DNA of 64,000 nt from contig NC_022576.1 of assembly GCF_000477435.1 (NCBI RefSeq), forward strand, positions 2,927,841-2,991,840. The letters are read 5' to 3'. Source of the stretch: Candidatus Symbiobacter mobilis CR. Its GTDB lineage: Bacteria > Pseudomonadota > Gammaproteobacteria > Burkholderiales > Burkholderiaceae_C. Below the pieces are notes generated by a model. The model was given only the letters and a program-made list of their open reading frames with translations, did not search any database and had not been told where the DNA came from. A program made the translations under genes and the position numbers. The first letter of the stretch is position 1. Each line of letters begins with the position of its first letter. Below, piece by piece: positions 8,144-15,525 of the stretch.

Positions 8144-9837
8144 CCTGAATCCGTGTTCCCTTGGACTGGCCCCTTCCTTGCGGGCCTGAATGCATAAATT
8201 TCGAGCGTTCTCCCTTGGGTTCGGCCCTCGTCACCGCCGATCCGGGGAACATTCGGTCGGGATATCAGGGCAAATCTGCCATAACCGTACCTTCCATCAA
8301 CGCATTTTCCGCACCTCGTGCAAACCCACCCCTTCCGAAAATCCGGAATCCGCAACCTGTGGGCCGTGGCGTTCGCGGGCCATCATCCCGAAGATGCGGC
8401 AGTCCTCAACCGCGCCTGAAGGGTGACAAACACTTTGGCATACGCCGCCACGCCGCGACCGAAGTCCAGCACCAGGCGGCGGGCATGGGCCACAAACTTC
8501 GCCGCCCGATACATGATCTCCTGCAGCACGGTCTTGATGCGTCGGCGCTTGGCCGGATGCCGGATCGGCGTGATCTTGCCGCTCAGTCCCAACTGTCCCA
8601 AGAGGCGCAGGCAGTTGTAGGCGAACGCCGCCAGATGCAGCAGGCTGTCGTTGGTATCGAACTTGCCCGAAGGCAGCCGCTCCAGATCCAAGTCGGTCTT
8701 GAACTCGGAATGAAACTGCTCGTGCATGCCGTGATGTTTGTACAGATCAATGACCTCCGCTGCGTCAACGGCCAGCGTCGTCCACCAGCCTTCCAGTTCG
8801 ATGTCGGGCACCAACAGGCGTTGCCCTCTCTTGTCGATGCTGCGTTCGATCACTCGGGCCACCAGGCGGAAACGGCGTTTCTCCTTGCCAAAGCTTCGTT
8901 CCACGTCTAAAGACAGCACGCCCACCCGCTTGCCGGGCCGCGTTTCCACAAAGCTTCCCGCCGCTTGGGCACGCTCCACCCAGGCCGCCTTGTCCTGTTT
9001 GCGCGGATTCCACTTGCAGAGAAAGTCGAAGGATCGCCCCAGGCGGGCGAGCCGGTCTCGTTCCGTCGCCTTGGCAAACAACAGGCGGGCGCTGTCGAAA
9101 CCGCTGTCCTCGCGCAACAGGACGGGCTGGTCGGCTTGGACCAAACGTTCGATGCGAGGAAACATGCGCTCGTAGAAGTATTCCGTCTTGCTCGCAGAGT
9201 GCTGGGAACCAGGCCGCAACTCCAGGCCGATGTTCCAGCCTTCGTTACCGATGTAACCGGCGATCGGGGTATAACCGTCAAACCCCTGGTAGGTGCGTTT
9301 CACCTCTTCCTTCTTGGTGCCGCTGTTGTCCATGGCGAAGGTGTCGATGTCGACACAGACAAATCCTTTGTGCGGCGTGATGGGGGCTTCGGTGCGCTCC
9401 AGCAGGCGCAGCGACAACTCGTCGGTCAATTCGCGGATCGCGTCGGCCTTGGCATCCAGGCGCTGACGCAGCCAAACGCTGCCGGGAACCTTGGACAGGT
9501 TCAGGGCTTCCTTGAAAAAACGGTCATCGCGGAACGATTCGATGGCTTCGAAGTCGCTCTTGCCCAAGCTCAGCAGCCCAACCGCGCTCTTGACGATGTC
9601 CGAGGTGCGCATGCCCTGCGACACCGGAATCTTCGGGTCAATCACCGCCTCTACCTGGGCGGCCTGACAGCATTGCCCGATCAGCGCCAGTCCGGAATAC
9701 GAGGTCAGTTGCAGCTTGCTGGTTTGCTTGACTTCAAATTGCGCCATGTTCGTTTGGGTGAGCCTGAAAATACTGTAATTATCTCATATAATCAATGCGT
9801 TACGTGTGCATGGCGGCTGGGTGAACACGGATTCAGG
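8144..9837 (-). mobile_element. IS1380-family insertion sequence
   Basis: A 1694-bp element with terminal inverted repeats starting CCTGAATCCGTGTTC. It is flanked by the 5-bp duplication ACTCA (8139-8143 and 9838-9842). The undisturbed target exists in the same window at 25389-25393, where ACTCA occurs once, so the boundaries are exact. It carries one transposase gene on the minus strand. The remaining 240 bp left of the transposase hold nothing recognisable. Confidence 0.95.
8383..9747 (-). CDS. IS1380-family transposase
   Basis: A 454-aa DDE transposase of the IS1380 type. Visible blocks are FVCVDIDTFAMDNSGTKKEEV (first catalytic Asp region), VLLREDSGFDSARLLFAKA (second Asp) and ELYKHHGMHEQFHSEFKTDLDLERLPSGKF-like sequence (catalytic Glu region), the last starting at DLYKHHGMHEQFHSEFK. 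It appears intact, so the element may still be able to move. Confidence 0.92.
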   Translation of the reverse strand: MAQFEVKQTSKLQLTSYSGLALIGQCCQAAQVEAVIDPKIPVSQGMRTSDIVKSAVGLLSLGKSDFEAIESFRDDRFFKEALNLSKVPGSVWLRQRLDAKADAIRELTDELSLRLLERTEAPITPHKGFVCVDIDTFAMDNSGTKKEEVKRTYQGFDGYTPIAGYIGNEGWNIGLELRPGSQHSASKTEYFYERMFPRIERLVQADQPVLLREDSGFDSARLLFAKATERDRLARLGRSFDFLCKWNPRKQDKAAWVERAQAAGSFVETRPGKRVGVLSLDVERSFGKEKRRFRLVARVIERSIDKRGQRLLVPDIELEGWWTTLAVDAAEVIDLYKHHGMHEQFHSEFKTDLDLERLPSGKFDTNDSLLHLAAFAYNCLRLLGQLGLSGKITPIRHPAKRRRIKTVLQEIMYRAAKFVAHARRLVLDFGRGVAAYAKVFVTLQARLRTAASSG

Positions 9838-9861
9838 ACTCAGTCAAGTACGGTTCGAGGC

Positions 9862-10257
9862 TCAGTAGGACAGCAGACGCTGATTTGCCCAGCCCTGGCC
9901 AGCGGCGCTTTTGACCGCGACCCAGGTTGACGTTTGCCCATTGAGGGTGTTCCTGGTTTCGGAGCCGCTGCGGACTTGGATGACATCCGAGCAATTCGCT
10001 ACATAACTGACTTGGTACTGCTTGCCAGGGCCGTTACGTACATTGGCTTGGTAAGGACAGTTCCAACTTGCGGATGAGTAGCGATCTTGGGATTGCCCAC
10101 GCAGTTGAATGATGCCTGCCGCCAACAGGGCAAGGACGATCAGTGCTGACCACCAGGGACTTGAGTTTGCCGAGCGTTGTGCTGACTCCTGATACCAGTT
10201 TCCGCCGGTGTGGGCCTTGGCGACCCACGTATGGTTTGGTTCAGAACCGCGTGCCAT
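9862..10257 (-). CDS. Membrane-anchored SH3b-domain protein
   Basis: A 131-aa protein. Residues 34-55 (SPWWSALIVLALLAAGIIQL) form one transmembrane helix. The C-terminal part (NVRNGPGKQYQVSYVANCSDVIQV ending in WAN.RLLSY) is an SH3b (YgiM-like) domain, normally outside the cytoplasm and binding peptidoglycan or peptides. Its start overlaps the end of the upstream 96-aa gene by 17 nt, so it is in the leftward E1/JAB operon. A second copy lacking its 5' end lies at 25413-25732. Confidence 0.7.
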   Translation of the reverse strand: MARGSEPNHTWVAKAHTGGNWYQESAQRSANSSPWWSALIVLALLAAGIIQLRGQSQDRYSSASWNCPYQANVRNGPGKQYQVSYVANCSDVIQVRSGSETRNTLNGQTSTWVAVKSAAGQGWANQRLLSY

Positions 10258-10531
10258 GGCGTCGGTAAGCGTTGGTGTGCTCCGCCCATTGACGGGCGAC
10301 GCGTTTCACCTCAGCGCGACTGCTGGGTTCGGGCTCAAAGCAGATGTAATGTTGCTGCCGGTCCTCGTCCCAATAGCGATGGGTGCTGTGTCCATCCGCG
10401 GAGCGGTCGAAGTAGCTGGGTTGCCAGAGAATGTAAGCGCGCTCGGTGCCGGCGCCTGTGGTGACAAATTCAAATTTGTAGTCGCTGGTGTTGTCTTTGG
10501 TTCGATAGATCAGAATTTCCTTTGTCGACAT
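10241..10531 (-). CDS. 96-aa family protein, paralog 2
   Basis: Family not recognised. It is a clear paralog of the protein at 24976-25266: both start with M(P/S)(S/T)(N/K)E.L.YRTK, share YKF.FVTT..GTERAYI, HSTHRY, HYICF.PEP.SR and end (R/K)R.GKRF or RHGTRF, at the same length. The composition is charged and soluble, with conserved His and aromatic residues. It lies between the small protein at 10627-10854 and the SH3b gene in the leftward operon. Two paralogs on one island suggest a component with specificity, for example a substrate or adaptor. Confidence 0.72.
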   Translation of the reverse strand: MSTKEILIYRTKDNTSDYKFEFVTTGAGTERAYILWQPSYFDRSADGHSTHRYWDEDRQQHYICFEPEPSSRAEVKRVARQWAEHTNAYRRHGTRF

Positions 10532-10626
10532 GGTTTGCTCCTATCCTAGAAAGAATCAAGACTGCGGGGGGGTGGACGGTCCACCTCCCGACGGGCAATC
10601 GACGCAGCAGGTCTTGCCTGGTTTTC

Positions 10627-10854
10627 CTACCTGCGTCGGCGGTAGGTAGAGAACCGGTAGTCTCCGTTGCGATCCCTGAATACTTCACCTTCCGGTGGGT
10701 CGCGATTGACCCACGGATAAAAGGTGTCAGATGCGTTAAAGACGACGTCCGAGGGCGAGCATATCCGTGCATCGGGCCGCCGCCGGTTCTTCAGCCAGCC
10801 CCCTGCGGCTGGAAGACAGGGGATCGCGCCAATGAGTCGAATCAGTAATTTCAT
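10627..10854 (-). CDS. Possible small exported protein
   Basis: A 75-aa open frame starting MKLLIRLIGAIPCLPAAGGW, which could be a short signal or lipoprotein-like leader, followed by a basic, aromatic tail. Its start overlaps the E1 stop by 4 nt (ATGA), which supports translation as part of the operon. No family is recognised, so it could also be a chance frame. Confidence 0.4.
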   Translation of the reverse strand: MKLLIRLIGAIPCLPAAGGWLKNRRRPDARICSPSDVVFNASDTFYPWVNRDPPEGEVFRDRNGDYRFSTYRRRR

Positions 10855-11831
10855 GACACAAGCCCCGCTGCCGACAAGCGCTTGGAAGCTGGGCGCATCC
10901 GATAGAGGTCAGTGCCCGGAAAACTGCCCCTGGCATCATGTAGATTGCCAGTGCCGCCACAGTCTGGGCAGGCTGGTGTACCGTTGCTGTCCGGGTGATC
11001 AGGCTTCTGCGGCAGCCAGACCAAGTTGTCGAAGAACAGGCGTTGCTGATCGGCACCGCCAAACACACGCCCGAAAACACCGAGGGGCGTGTCCGGCCAC
11101 ATCTGCAGTTGCATCAGGTTGCGGTTTCCCGCCCGCTTCAGCATGTCGCCCCAACGCGGATGATCACTGCCGTGGTGCAGGACCATCAGGGTGAGAAACC
11201 CCAAAGTAGAGTTGACGCGATCCGCGCAGAACACGGGTGCACCCCGCGAGGTTGTCTGGTTGACGAACCCTTGCTCCAGATAGGCGCGGTATCGACCCTC
11301 CAGGGCGCAGCGGTTGCAGGCTGTGGTCAGGTCGGGATGGGTAAAGGAGAACTCGGCTGCGAGGCCATCCTGGTAGACCTGAGCGGATGCCGACGGCACT
11401 CCATATTCCAGCGCGACGCGGTTGCCGTGGGCTTGGGCGTAGAAGTTATCGGTGCTCAGGACCAGTACGGTTTGCGCCGGGACCGGAGAGCCGTCCCAGC
11501 CTTCTCGCAGCAGATAGTCCAGATCCGGCCGGGCGATGTCCTCGAAGCGCATTTGGCGGGCTTTAACGCGCAGATCCCGGTTGATCGTCGCCAGGCGGCG
11601 TTTCAGGCAGTTCACCTTGGCTTCGCCGATTTCGTCCAGAAAGGCTTGCTGCGTGCCGATGTTGCTGTACCCGGAGGTGTCGGGATCGATCAAGACCATC
11701 TCACTGATACCGGTTCGAGCCAAGGTTTCGACAAAGCCACGCGAGCCACCCGTACCAACGACAAAGACTCGGCTTCGGCTCAGCAATTCTGTGTCGTATG
11801 CATCTATTGTTCGTTCAAGCATTGGATTCAT
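10851..11831 (-). CDS. E1/ThiF/MoeB-like adenylyltransferase
   Basis: E1-like enzymes adenylate the C-terminus of a ubiquitin-like protein or peptide. This 326-aa protein shows the family core: the glycine-rich loop VVGTGGSRG (about residues 24-32), LIDPDTSGYSN..TQQ with Asp49, Asp51, Asn57 and Gln61 at the ATP and Mg site, and two zinc CxxC pairs (ACNRC and ACPDCGG). A Cys in SRGAPVFCADRVN could be a catalytic thioester residue. The start at 11831 is chosen for AAAGGA 9 nt upstream. It overlaps the JAMM peptidase gene by 17 nt. There is no fused E2 domain and no N-terminal peptide-recognition domain as in MccB. The substrate is unknown; the repeat peptide at 14853-15053 is a candidate. Confidence 0.85.
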   Translation of the reverse strand: MNPMLERTIDAYDTELLSRSRVFVVGTGGSRGFVETLARTGISEMVLIDPDTSGYSNIGTQQAFLDEIGEAKVNCLKRRLATINRDLRVKARQMRFEDIARPDLDYLLREGWDGSPVPAQTVLVLSTDNFYAQAHGNRVALEYGVPSASAQVYQDGLAAEFSFTHPDLTTACNRCALEGRYRAYLEQGFVNQTTSRGAPVFCADRVNSTLGFLTLMVLHHGSDHPRWGDMLKRAGNRNLMQLQMWPDTPLGVFGRVFGGADQQRLFFDNLVWLPQKPDHPDSNGTPACPDCGGTGNLHDARGSFPGTDLYRMRPASKRLSAAGLVS

Positions 11832-12597
11832 GGTTGAAGTTCCTTTCATTTATGATTAATTTGCAGGGCAGGACGGGAAACTTTTCGCCATCCCGAATAC
11901 ACGCGAAGGGATGGATCGAATATTTTTGTCCGCAGACTTCGCATTGCACGATGGGCATAAAAAACACCGGCATTTCGGTGTTGTGCGCCATAAGCTGGGC
12001 AGCGTACATCTCGTCTGCGTAAGAGGGACGTGTCAGCCCTTTAGGATGTGAGTGCACGAATCCACGGAGCCGCACGCCAATCGCATTCCACTCGCGAAGC
12101 TTGTTATTGACGTTGGCGATGTTGGGTGAGTAGGATGCACAGTTGGTTTTCGCTGAATCGTCAAAGAAAAAATGTGTGACCAAGTCACTGTCCTGTGCAG
12201 CACCCAGCATGCCGCCTAGTTCCGGCTGGTGTGTACCGATGCGTCGATAAATCTCTTTAAGGACACTGTCCGTTATGTGCATGGTCGGGGGGGCGATCGT
12301 CGCGGGCACGAGCACAGATTCCGAGCGCCGCGGAGTAGTCACGGCGTCGCCTCCAACTTCTGGCTTCCGTTCGACATCCCCTGCTCTAGACCTCCGGGCA
12401 TCGGAGTTGCCAGCGCATTCACGCTTTCTCTCGAATTCAGATTTGAATTCAGATTTAATAGTGTAGGCCGGTGGCGGCAATGGAGGGGCAATCGCACCCA
12501 CTGACTGGTAGATTTGTATGCCTAGGGTGTTGCCCCGCATGAGGTTAGCCTTTCGCGCTATCGATATGTCACAGTTATTACGATGTGGTTCATTCAT
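11815..12597 (-). CDS. JAMM/JAB metallopeptidase
   Basis: A 260-aa protein whose first 100 residues are low in complexity (APPLPPPAY, then a charged stretch) and whose C-terminal part is a JAB domain. Metal and catalytic residues are complete: Glu126 (ELGGML), His182 and His184 in HSHP, Ser192 and Asp195 (RPSYADE). Family members remove ubiquitin-like proteins or trim their tails. Two CxxC-like Cys pairs (CEVC and others) near the end may bind zinc. The start at 12597 follows GGAG directly after a terminator U-tract. The overlap with the E1 gene points to a conjugation/deconjugation or precursor-processing pair. Confidence 0.87.
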   Translation of the reverse strand: MNEPHRNNCDISIARKANLMRGNTLGIQIYQSVGAIAPPLPPPAYTIKSEFKSEFERKRECAGNSDARRSRAGDVERKPEVGGDAVTTPRRSESVLVPATIAPPTMHITDSVLKEIYRRIGTHQPELGGMLGAAQDSDLVTHFFFDDSAKTNCASYSPNIANVNNKLREWNAIGVRLRGFVHSHPKGLTRPSYADEMYAAQLMAHNTEMPVFFMPIVQCEVCGQKYSIHPFACIRDGEKFPVLPCKLIINERNFNHESNA

Positions 12598-12608
12598 GGT
12601 GTCGCTCC

Positions 12609-12634
12609 AAAAAAAACGCCGCGAAATGCGGCGT
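12609..12634 (-). terminator. Terminator or attenuator before the JAB gene
   Basis: On the minus strand, ACGCCGC-ATTTC-GCGGCGT is followed by eight T residues. This is a classic intrinsic terminator. It lies between the 255-aa gene and the JAB gene in one operon; the JAB ribosome binding site begins immediately after the U-tract, so only read-through transcripts would express JAB and E1. Confidence 0.85.
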
Positions 12635-12677
12635 ATATGTTGAGTTGTGATCTGGCTTCGGGACAGTATCCGATATG

Positions 12678-13445
12678 TCACGCAATGACATTTCGTTGGC
12701 GTCGCTTCGGCTTCGCGTTGCCGCGGGTGACTGCACCTTCAGTCACAGCAGCTTCTGGCAGCACGTATGGCATGAAACGTCTGGAATCGTAGTGATACGC
12801 AGCATATTCGCCATCCGCGTCCAGAAGTCCGCAAATCAGGTCAAACGGTTCACGGAAGTATGGCGACCCCGAGCGTGTTTTTGCATCATGGATCGCCCCT
12901 TCAAGAGTTCGCTCGACGACCACAGGTTGACCCGGCAGGGGAAGCACTCTGTTCCGCAACCCGGGCTTCCAGGTAACGAGCATACCGGGTGTAAAGATTT
13001 GCCTGCACAGCAATCGCTCCCTGAGCTCAGCCAATTCGGTACTGGGCGAGTTTGCAGCTTCGAAACGACGCGAGTCGACATGCAGGATCACGAAATTGCC
13101 GTCCTTGTCAACATATCCAACCACCAAGTCGAGGGGTTCGCGAAAATAGGGGCTGCCGGCATCGTCCTCCACGATGATGAGAGGTTCGTTGAAATGCTCC
13201 AAGACGATTGCGGTTTCATGTAACTGCGGGTTTTTTCGGTTTTTTAGGCTACCTCCAGAGGGCAGTTTTTTCCAGGCAACCAAATCGCCCGGATTGAAGC
13301 GCCGTACTTCAGTCAAGGTGCCGAAAGCTTGATTCAGGTTGTCAGGTGTGTTGGCGCTGGCAGGTGTCTTTATATCCTCACTGGAGGAATTGGAATCTAT
13401 CGCACCAGCGATCATGCGTATCAGTTCAGCAGGCATCGTGCTCAT
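12678..13445 (-). CDS. 255-aa protein with internal duplication, unknown function
   Basis: Family not recognised. The protein has two similar modules of about 85 residues (about 48-131 and 150-229). Each begins F.PG.LV.WK, has a variable centre, then GSPYFREP(L/F)DL(V/I).G..D.DG and ends with H.DSRRF or YDSRRF. The PGDLV.WK opening resembles small SH3-like or KOW-like barrels, but this is only an impression. A basic tail (KPKRRQR) could bind nucleic acid. The start at 13445 has AAGGAG 6 nt upstream, and the ATGTGAGTTGC motif lies 44 nt upstream, so it probably heads its own transcript. Confidence 0.7.
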   Translation of the reverse strand: MSTMPAELIRMIAGAIDSNSSSEDIKTPASANTPDNLNQAFGTLTEVRRFNPGDLVAWKKLPSGGSLKNRKNPQLHETAIVLEHFNEPLIIVEDDAGSPYFREPLDLVVGYVDKDGNFVILHVDSRRFEAANSPSTELAELRERLLCRQIFTPGMLVTWKPGLRNRVLPLPGQPVVVERTLEGAIHDAKTRSGSPYFREPFDLICGLLDADGEYAAYHYDSRRFMPYVLPEAAVTEGAVTRGNAKPKRRQRNVIA

Positions 13446-13489
13446 GTTTTACTCCTTCGTTTGGTTTAGGTGGTTCTTCAATTACTTCT

Positions 13490-13500
13490 GCAACTCACAT
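13490..13500 (-). promoter_or_regulatory. ATGTGAGTTGC motif, copy B
   Basis: The 11-mer lies in the 74-nt gap between the AAA+ gene and the 255-aa gene, 44 nt upstream of the start at 13445. Its surroundings (CTCA before, AGAAGTAATT after) resemble copy A only loosely, so the shared core is not due to duplication. Confidence 0.5.
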
Positions 13501-13519
13501 TGAGATCGCTCTGGGTCGG

Positions 13520-14767
13520 TCAGAAGCCGATACGACGCTCTGGCTTGGTATCGATGATCGCCACACTGACCGGGATCTGGTGCCCTTCCGTGTCCTGGAA
13601 CCATCCTCGTTCCACATCGTTGATTAAGCGCCGTCCCGTGGCACTGGAATGCCCATTCGAAATCCGCACTACTTTGAATGGGGTTTCCAGCAGCGCGTGC
13701 ATGGCGAGACGATTGCCGTGGCCGATGTAGCCAGGCTCTGCGCCATACAACTCACGTTCGCTGCGCTGGCCGTCAATCTCCAATACACCTTGGCGCAGAA
13801 TGTCCCCGAGCGAAGCGGCAAGTCTCTCCGAAGTCATTGAGTCGCAATTGAGTACAAAAGGCTGACGACTACTGGCCTGCAACATCGCCAATAAGTTGGT
13901 TGCTGCAAGCGCCAAGGGCTTGTCATCCTGGGATCGGGAGAGCTTTAACAAGATTTGCTTGTAACTTGTTGGCAGGCCCACGGTGCGAGCCATGGCCTTT
14001 TCGACATGGCGCAGAGTCAGCTCGCTTGAATGCTCCCAGTCTGCGATTGACAACGCACGTTCGAAAATATCGATTGCCGGATCGGGAAGTGCGCGTGTCG
14101 GGCAAGTGATGCTTGCCAACCTCACAATTTCCTTCAGCAAACGACGCCGGACAAGCCTGTCCCGGTATTGGGCGTAGGCAACTAGGGCCGTGATGGAGGC
14201 CACCAGTGAGAGTGGTTGGATATATACCTTCTGAAAACGCCGGCTGAAAGCACTATCTTTCGCCAGAATACGACTGTATTCATCGGCTGTGGTGGCGGCG
14301 ATCACCTTGAAATCATCTCGCGCGAGGTAGGTTTTCAATTGTTGGGCGGTATCGGTTTGACCTTCTCGTCCGCCAGAGCCGAACAGGGTATGAATTTCGT
14401 CGATGAATAAGATTGACTTCTTACCCAAACTCTGGAAGAGTCCCTTGATGCGTTTTTCATGCTCCCCGACTACACCCGCACCGGCTATCAAAGCGGCTGT
14501 GTCGAGTTGTTTGATCTGCATGTCTTGCAGTGCCGGCGGTAGGGATTCCGGGTAGCGCGCGGTCAGCATCGCGAGACCCTCAGCAATGGCTGTTTTTCCT
14601 GACCCTGCCGGACCGATCAACAAGACGTTGGCTTTACGGTGTTGCCCAAGTATTTCCAGTACTTGGTCGATCTCTTCACGACGCCCGGCAACTGGGGACA
14701 ACTGCCCTTGATGCGCTGCGGTAGACAGGTTGCGCAAGAATTGCGCGGAGTTGTTCTGGTCACGCAT
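13520..14767 (-). CDS. ClpA/ClpB D1-like AAA+ ATPase
   Basis: A 415-aa AAA+ protein resembling the first ATPase module of Hsp100 unfoldases. GRREEIDQVLEILGQHRKAN leads into Walker A GPAGSGKT, then the D1 substrate-loop region (LIAGAGVVGEHEKRIKGL), Walker B ILFIDEIHTL, sensor 1 VIAATT and arginine-finger region FSRRFQKV. The C-terminal 130 residues look like a degenerate D2 without a P-loop (LYGAEPGYIGHG). The start at 14767 follows GAGGTG. No ClpP-binding loop or N-domain is evident. The protein at 23314-24639 looks like the complementary D2-type half. Confidence 0.85.
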   Translation of the reverse strand: MRDQNNSAQFLRNLSTAAHQGQLSPVAGRREEIDQVLEILGQHRKANVLLIGPAGSGKTAIAEGLAMLTARYPESLPPALQDMQIKQLDTAALIAGAGVVGEHEKRIKGLFQSLGKKSILFIDEIHTLFGSGGREGQTDTAQQLKTYLARDDFKVIAATTADEYSRILAKDSAFSRRFQKVYIQPLSLVASITALVAYAQYRDRLVRRRLLKEIVRLASITCPTRALPDPAIDIFERALSIADWEHSSELTLRHVEKAMARTVGLPTSYKQILLKLSRSQDDKPLALAATNLLAMLQASSRQPFVLNCDSMTSERLAASLGDILRQGVLEIDGQRSERELYGAEPGYIGHGNRLAMHALLETPFKVVRISNGHSSATGRRLINDVERGWFQDTEGHQIPVSVAIIDTKPERRIGF

Positions 14768-14797
14768 GAACTTCACCTCTACATTGGAAAAGAAAAG

Positions 14798-14815
14798 GCC
14801 GCCCCTGGGGGCGGC
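14798..14815 (-). terminator. Terminator after the repeat-peptide gene
   Basis: On the minus strand the 8-bp stem GCCGCCCC/GGGGCGGC with a 2-nt loop is followed by TTTTCTTTT. It lies between the 66-aa peptide gene and the AAA+ gene, so most transcripts probably end after the peptide gene, leaving downstream genes at lower levels. Confidence 0.8.
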
Positions 14816-14852
14816 TCCGGAAAGCCCGCCAATGGCCGGGCTCTTTACTGGG

Positions 14853-15053
14853 CTAGTTGCCGCGGAAAGTACCGGGCAGAACCTCGTCGCCACCGCGGAA
14901 AGTACCCGGCAGCACTTCGTCGCCGCCACGGAAAGTGCCGGGCAAAACCTCATCACCGCCCCGGAAAGTACCCGGCAGTACTTCGTCGCCGCCGCTGAGG
15001 AGGTAACCCAAGCCGAAGCGACCTGTTTCAGTATTGATGGAAATGTTAGACAT
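14853..15053 (-). CDS. 66-aa peptide with four identical 11-residue repeats
   Basis: Family not recognised. A 20-residue leader (MSNISINTETGRFGLGYLLS) is followed by four exact copies of GGDEVLPGTFR and a terminal GN. The four 33-bp DNA units differ at nine of eleven codons, and every difference is silent, so the amino-acid sequence is under strong selection. The start at 15053 has AAGGAG 7 nt upstream. It heads the leftward operon with AAA+, JAMM and E1-like genes. It could be a multi-core precursor peptide, a peptide tag ligated by the E1, or a substrate of the AAA+ protein. The C-terminal Asn recalls the microcin C precursor MRTGNAN, which an E1-like enzyme modifies on its Asn. Confidence 0.8.
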   Translation of the reverse strand: MSNISINTETGRFGLGYLLSGGDEVLPGTFRGGDEVLPGTFRGGDEVLPGTFRGGDEVLPGTFRGN

Positions 15054-15148
15054 TTTTGAACTCCTTTTGGCCATAAAGTGCAAACCTCCAGTCTGGCCAG
15101 GACCGGAAGTCTGTTTGAAGGTGAACGAGCCTGTCAGAAATTTTGTGT

Positions 15149-15190
15149 GCGAGGCATAACATCCCACCCAAGGAGTTTTCATGCCTCGCA
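15149..15190 (-). promoter_or_regulatory. Hairpin in repeat-peptide leader
   Basis: TGCGAGGCAT (15149-15158) pairs perfectly with ATGCCTCGCA (15181-15190) across a 22-nt loop. It sits in the 164-nt leader between the ATGTGAGTTGC motif and the peptide start. There is no U-tract, so it is more likely an RNA-stability element or a protein-binding site than a terminator. Confidence 0.5.
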
Positions 15191-15217
15191 ATGTCAACAC
15201 AGCTCCAATCTCTATAT

Positions 15218-15228
15218 GCAACTCACAT
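15218..15228 (-). promoter_or_regulatory. ATGTGAGTTGC motif, copy C
   Basis: The 11-mer lies 164 nt upstream of the repeat-peptide start. Flanks (GCATG before, ATATAGAGATT after) differ from copies A and B, so this is an independent occurrence. Confidence 0.5.
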
Positions 15229-15309
15229 CATGCGATGTCTGCAAAAGGCGTGACGTGTGCCAAAGTGATCTTGCCTCCGTTGTTCGGACTCCATAGCTGA
15301 TGGGAAATT

Positions 15310-15509
15310 TCAGATAATGGAGAGACCGAAATGAGGAAAAGGATCAATGGAGTCCCTAACGCCTTCTTCTGAAAGCCTTTGCCACACCGCTAACGGATGG
15401 GTCAGGAAAGGCAAGCCATTTTTTCTGAGCTGTCCCCGATGCCATTTTTCAGCCAGCGAAATGGCCTTGCAAACCGACAACATACTTGGCCGGTGTTTGT
15501 CAAGAAAGA
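15310..15509 (-). pseudogene. HD-domain (RelA/SpoT-like) fragment
   Basis: The frame contains KAISLAEKWHRGQLRKNGLPFLTHPLAVWQRLSEEG, the beginning of a RelA/SpoT-type HD hydrolase domain (metal-binding His in the first helix and THPLAV). The part with the HD motif is missing: after GVRD the sequence runs into an unrelated tail and stops. Its 5' side is cut by the IS3-family element at 15510. It is a remnant, possibly of a (p)ppGpp hydrolase once belonging to the island. Confidence 0.6.
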
Positions 15510-15525
15510 TGTCCGCTTTTTTCAC

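Larger units (their letters stand above)
7940..10181. repeat. Left copy of 543-bp direct repeat (split by IS1380)
   Basis: Positions 7940-8143 plus 9843-10181 are nearly identical to 25190-25732; I see one mismatch (A at 7987 versus G in the right copy). The intervening 8144-9837 is an IS1380-family insertion with its duplicated 5 bp. The repeat holds the start of the 96-aa gene, its promoter region and most of the SH3b gene. It flanks, with its partner, about 15 kb of the island in direct orientation. Confidence 0.9.

Noticed and set aside
13620..14956. Longer start of the D1-like AAA+ protein running through the repeat-peptide gene
   Set aside because: The extension is the repeat peptide DNA read in another frame; the ATG at 14767 has its own ribosome binding site and a terminator lies upstream of it.
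14862..14993. 33-bp tandem repeats that could be a minisatellite or CRISPR
   Set aside because: There are no spacers, units are in frame, and all differences are silent, so it is coding sequence.
15181..15300. A 39-codon rightward frame with AAGGAG 5 nt before its ATG
   Set aside because: It lies in the antisense direction of the repeat-peptide leader, its first codons are one arm of the leader hairpin, and no homologue or protein-like pattern is visible. The ribosome-site match may be chance.
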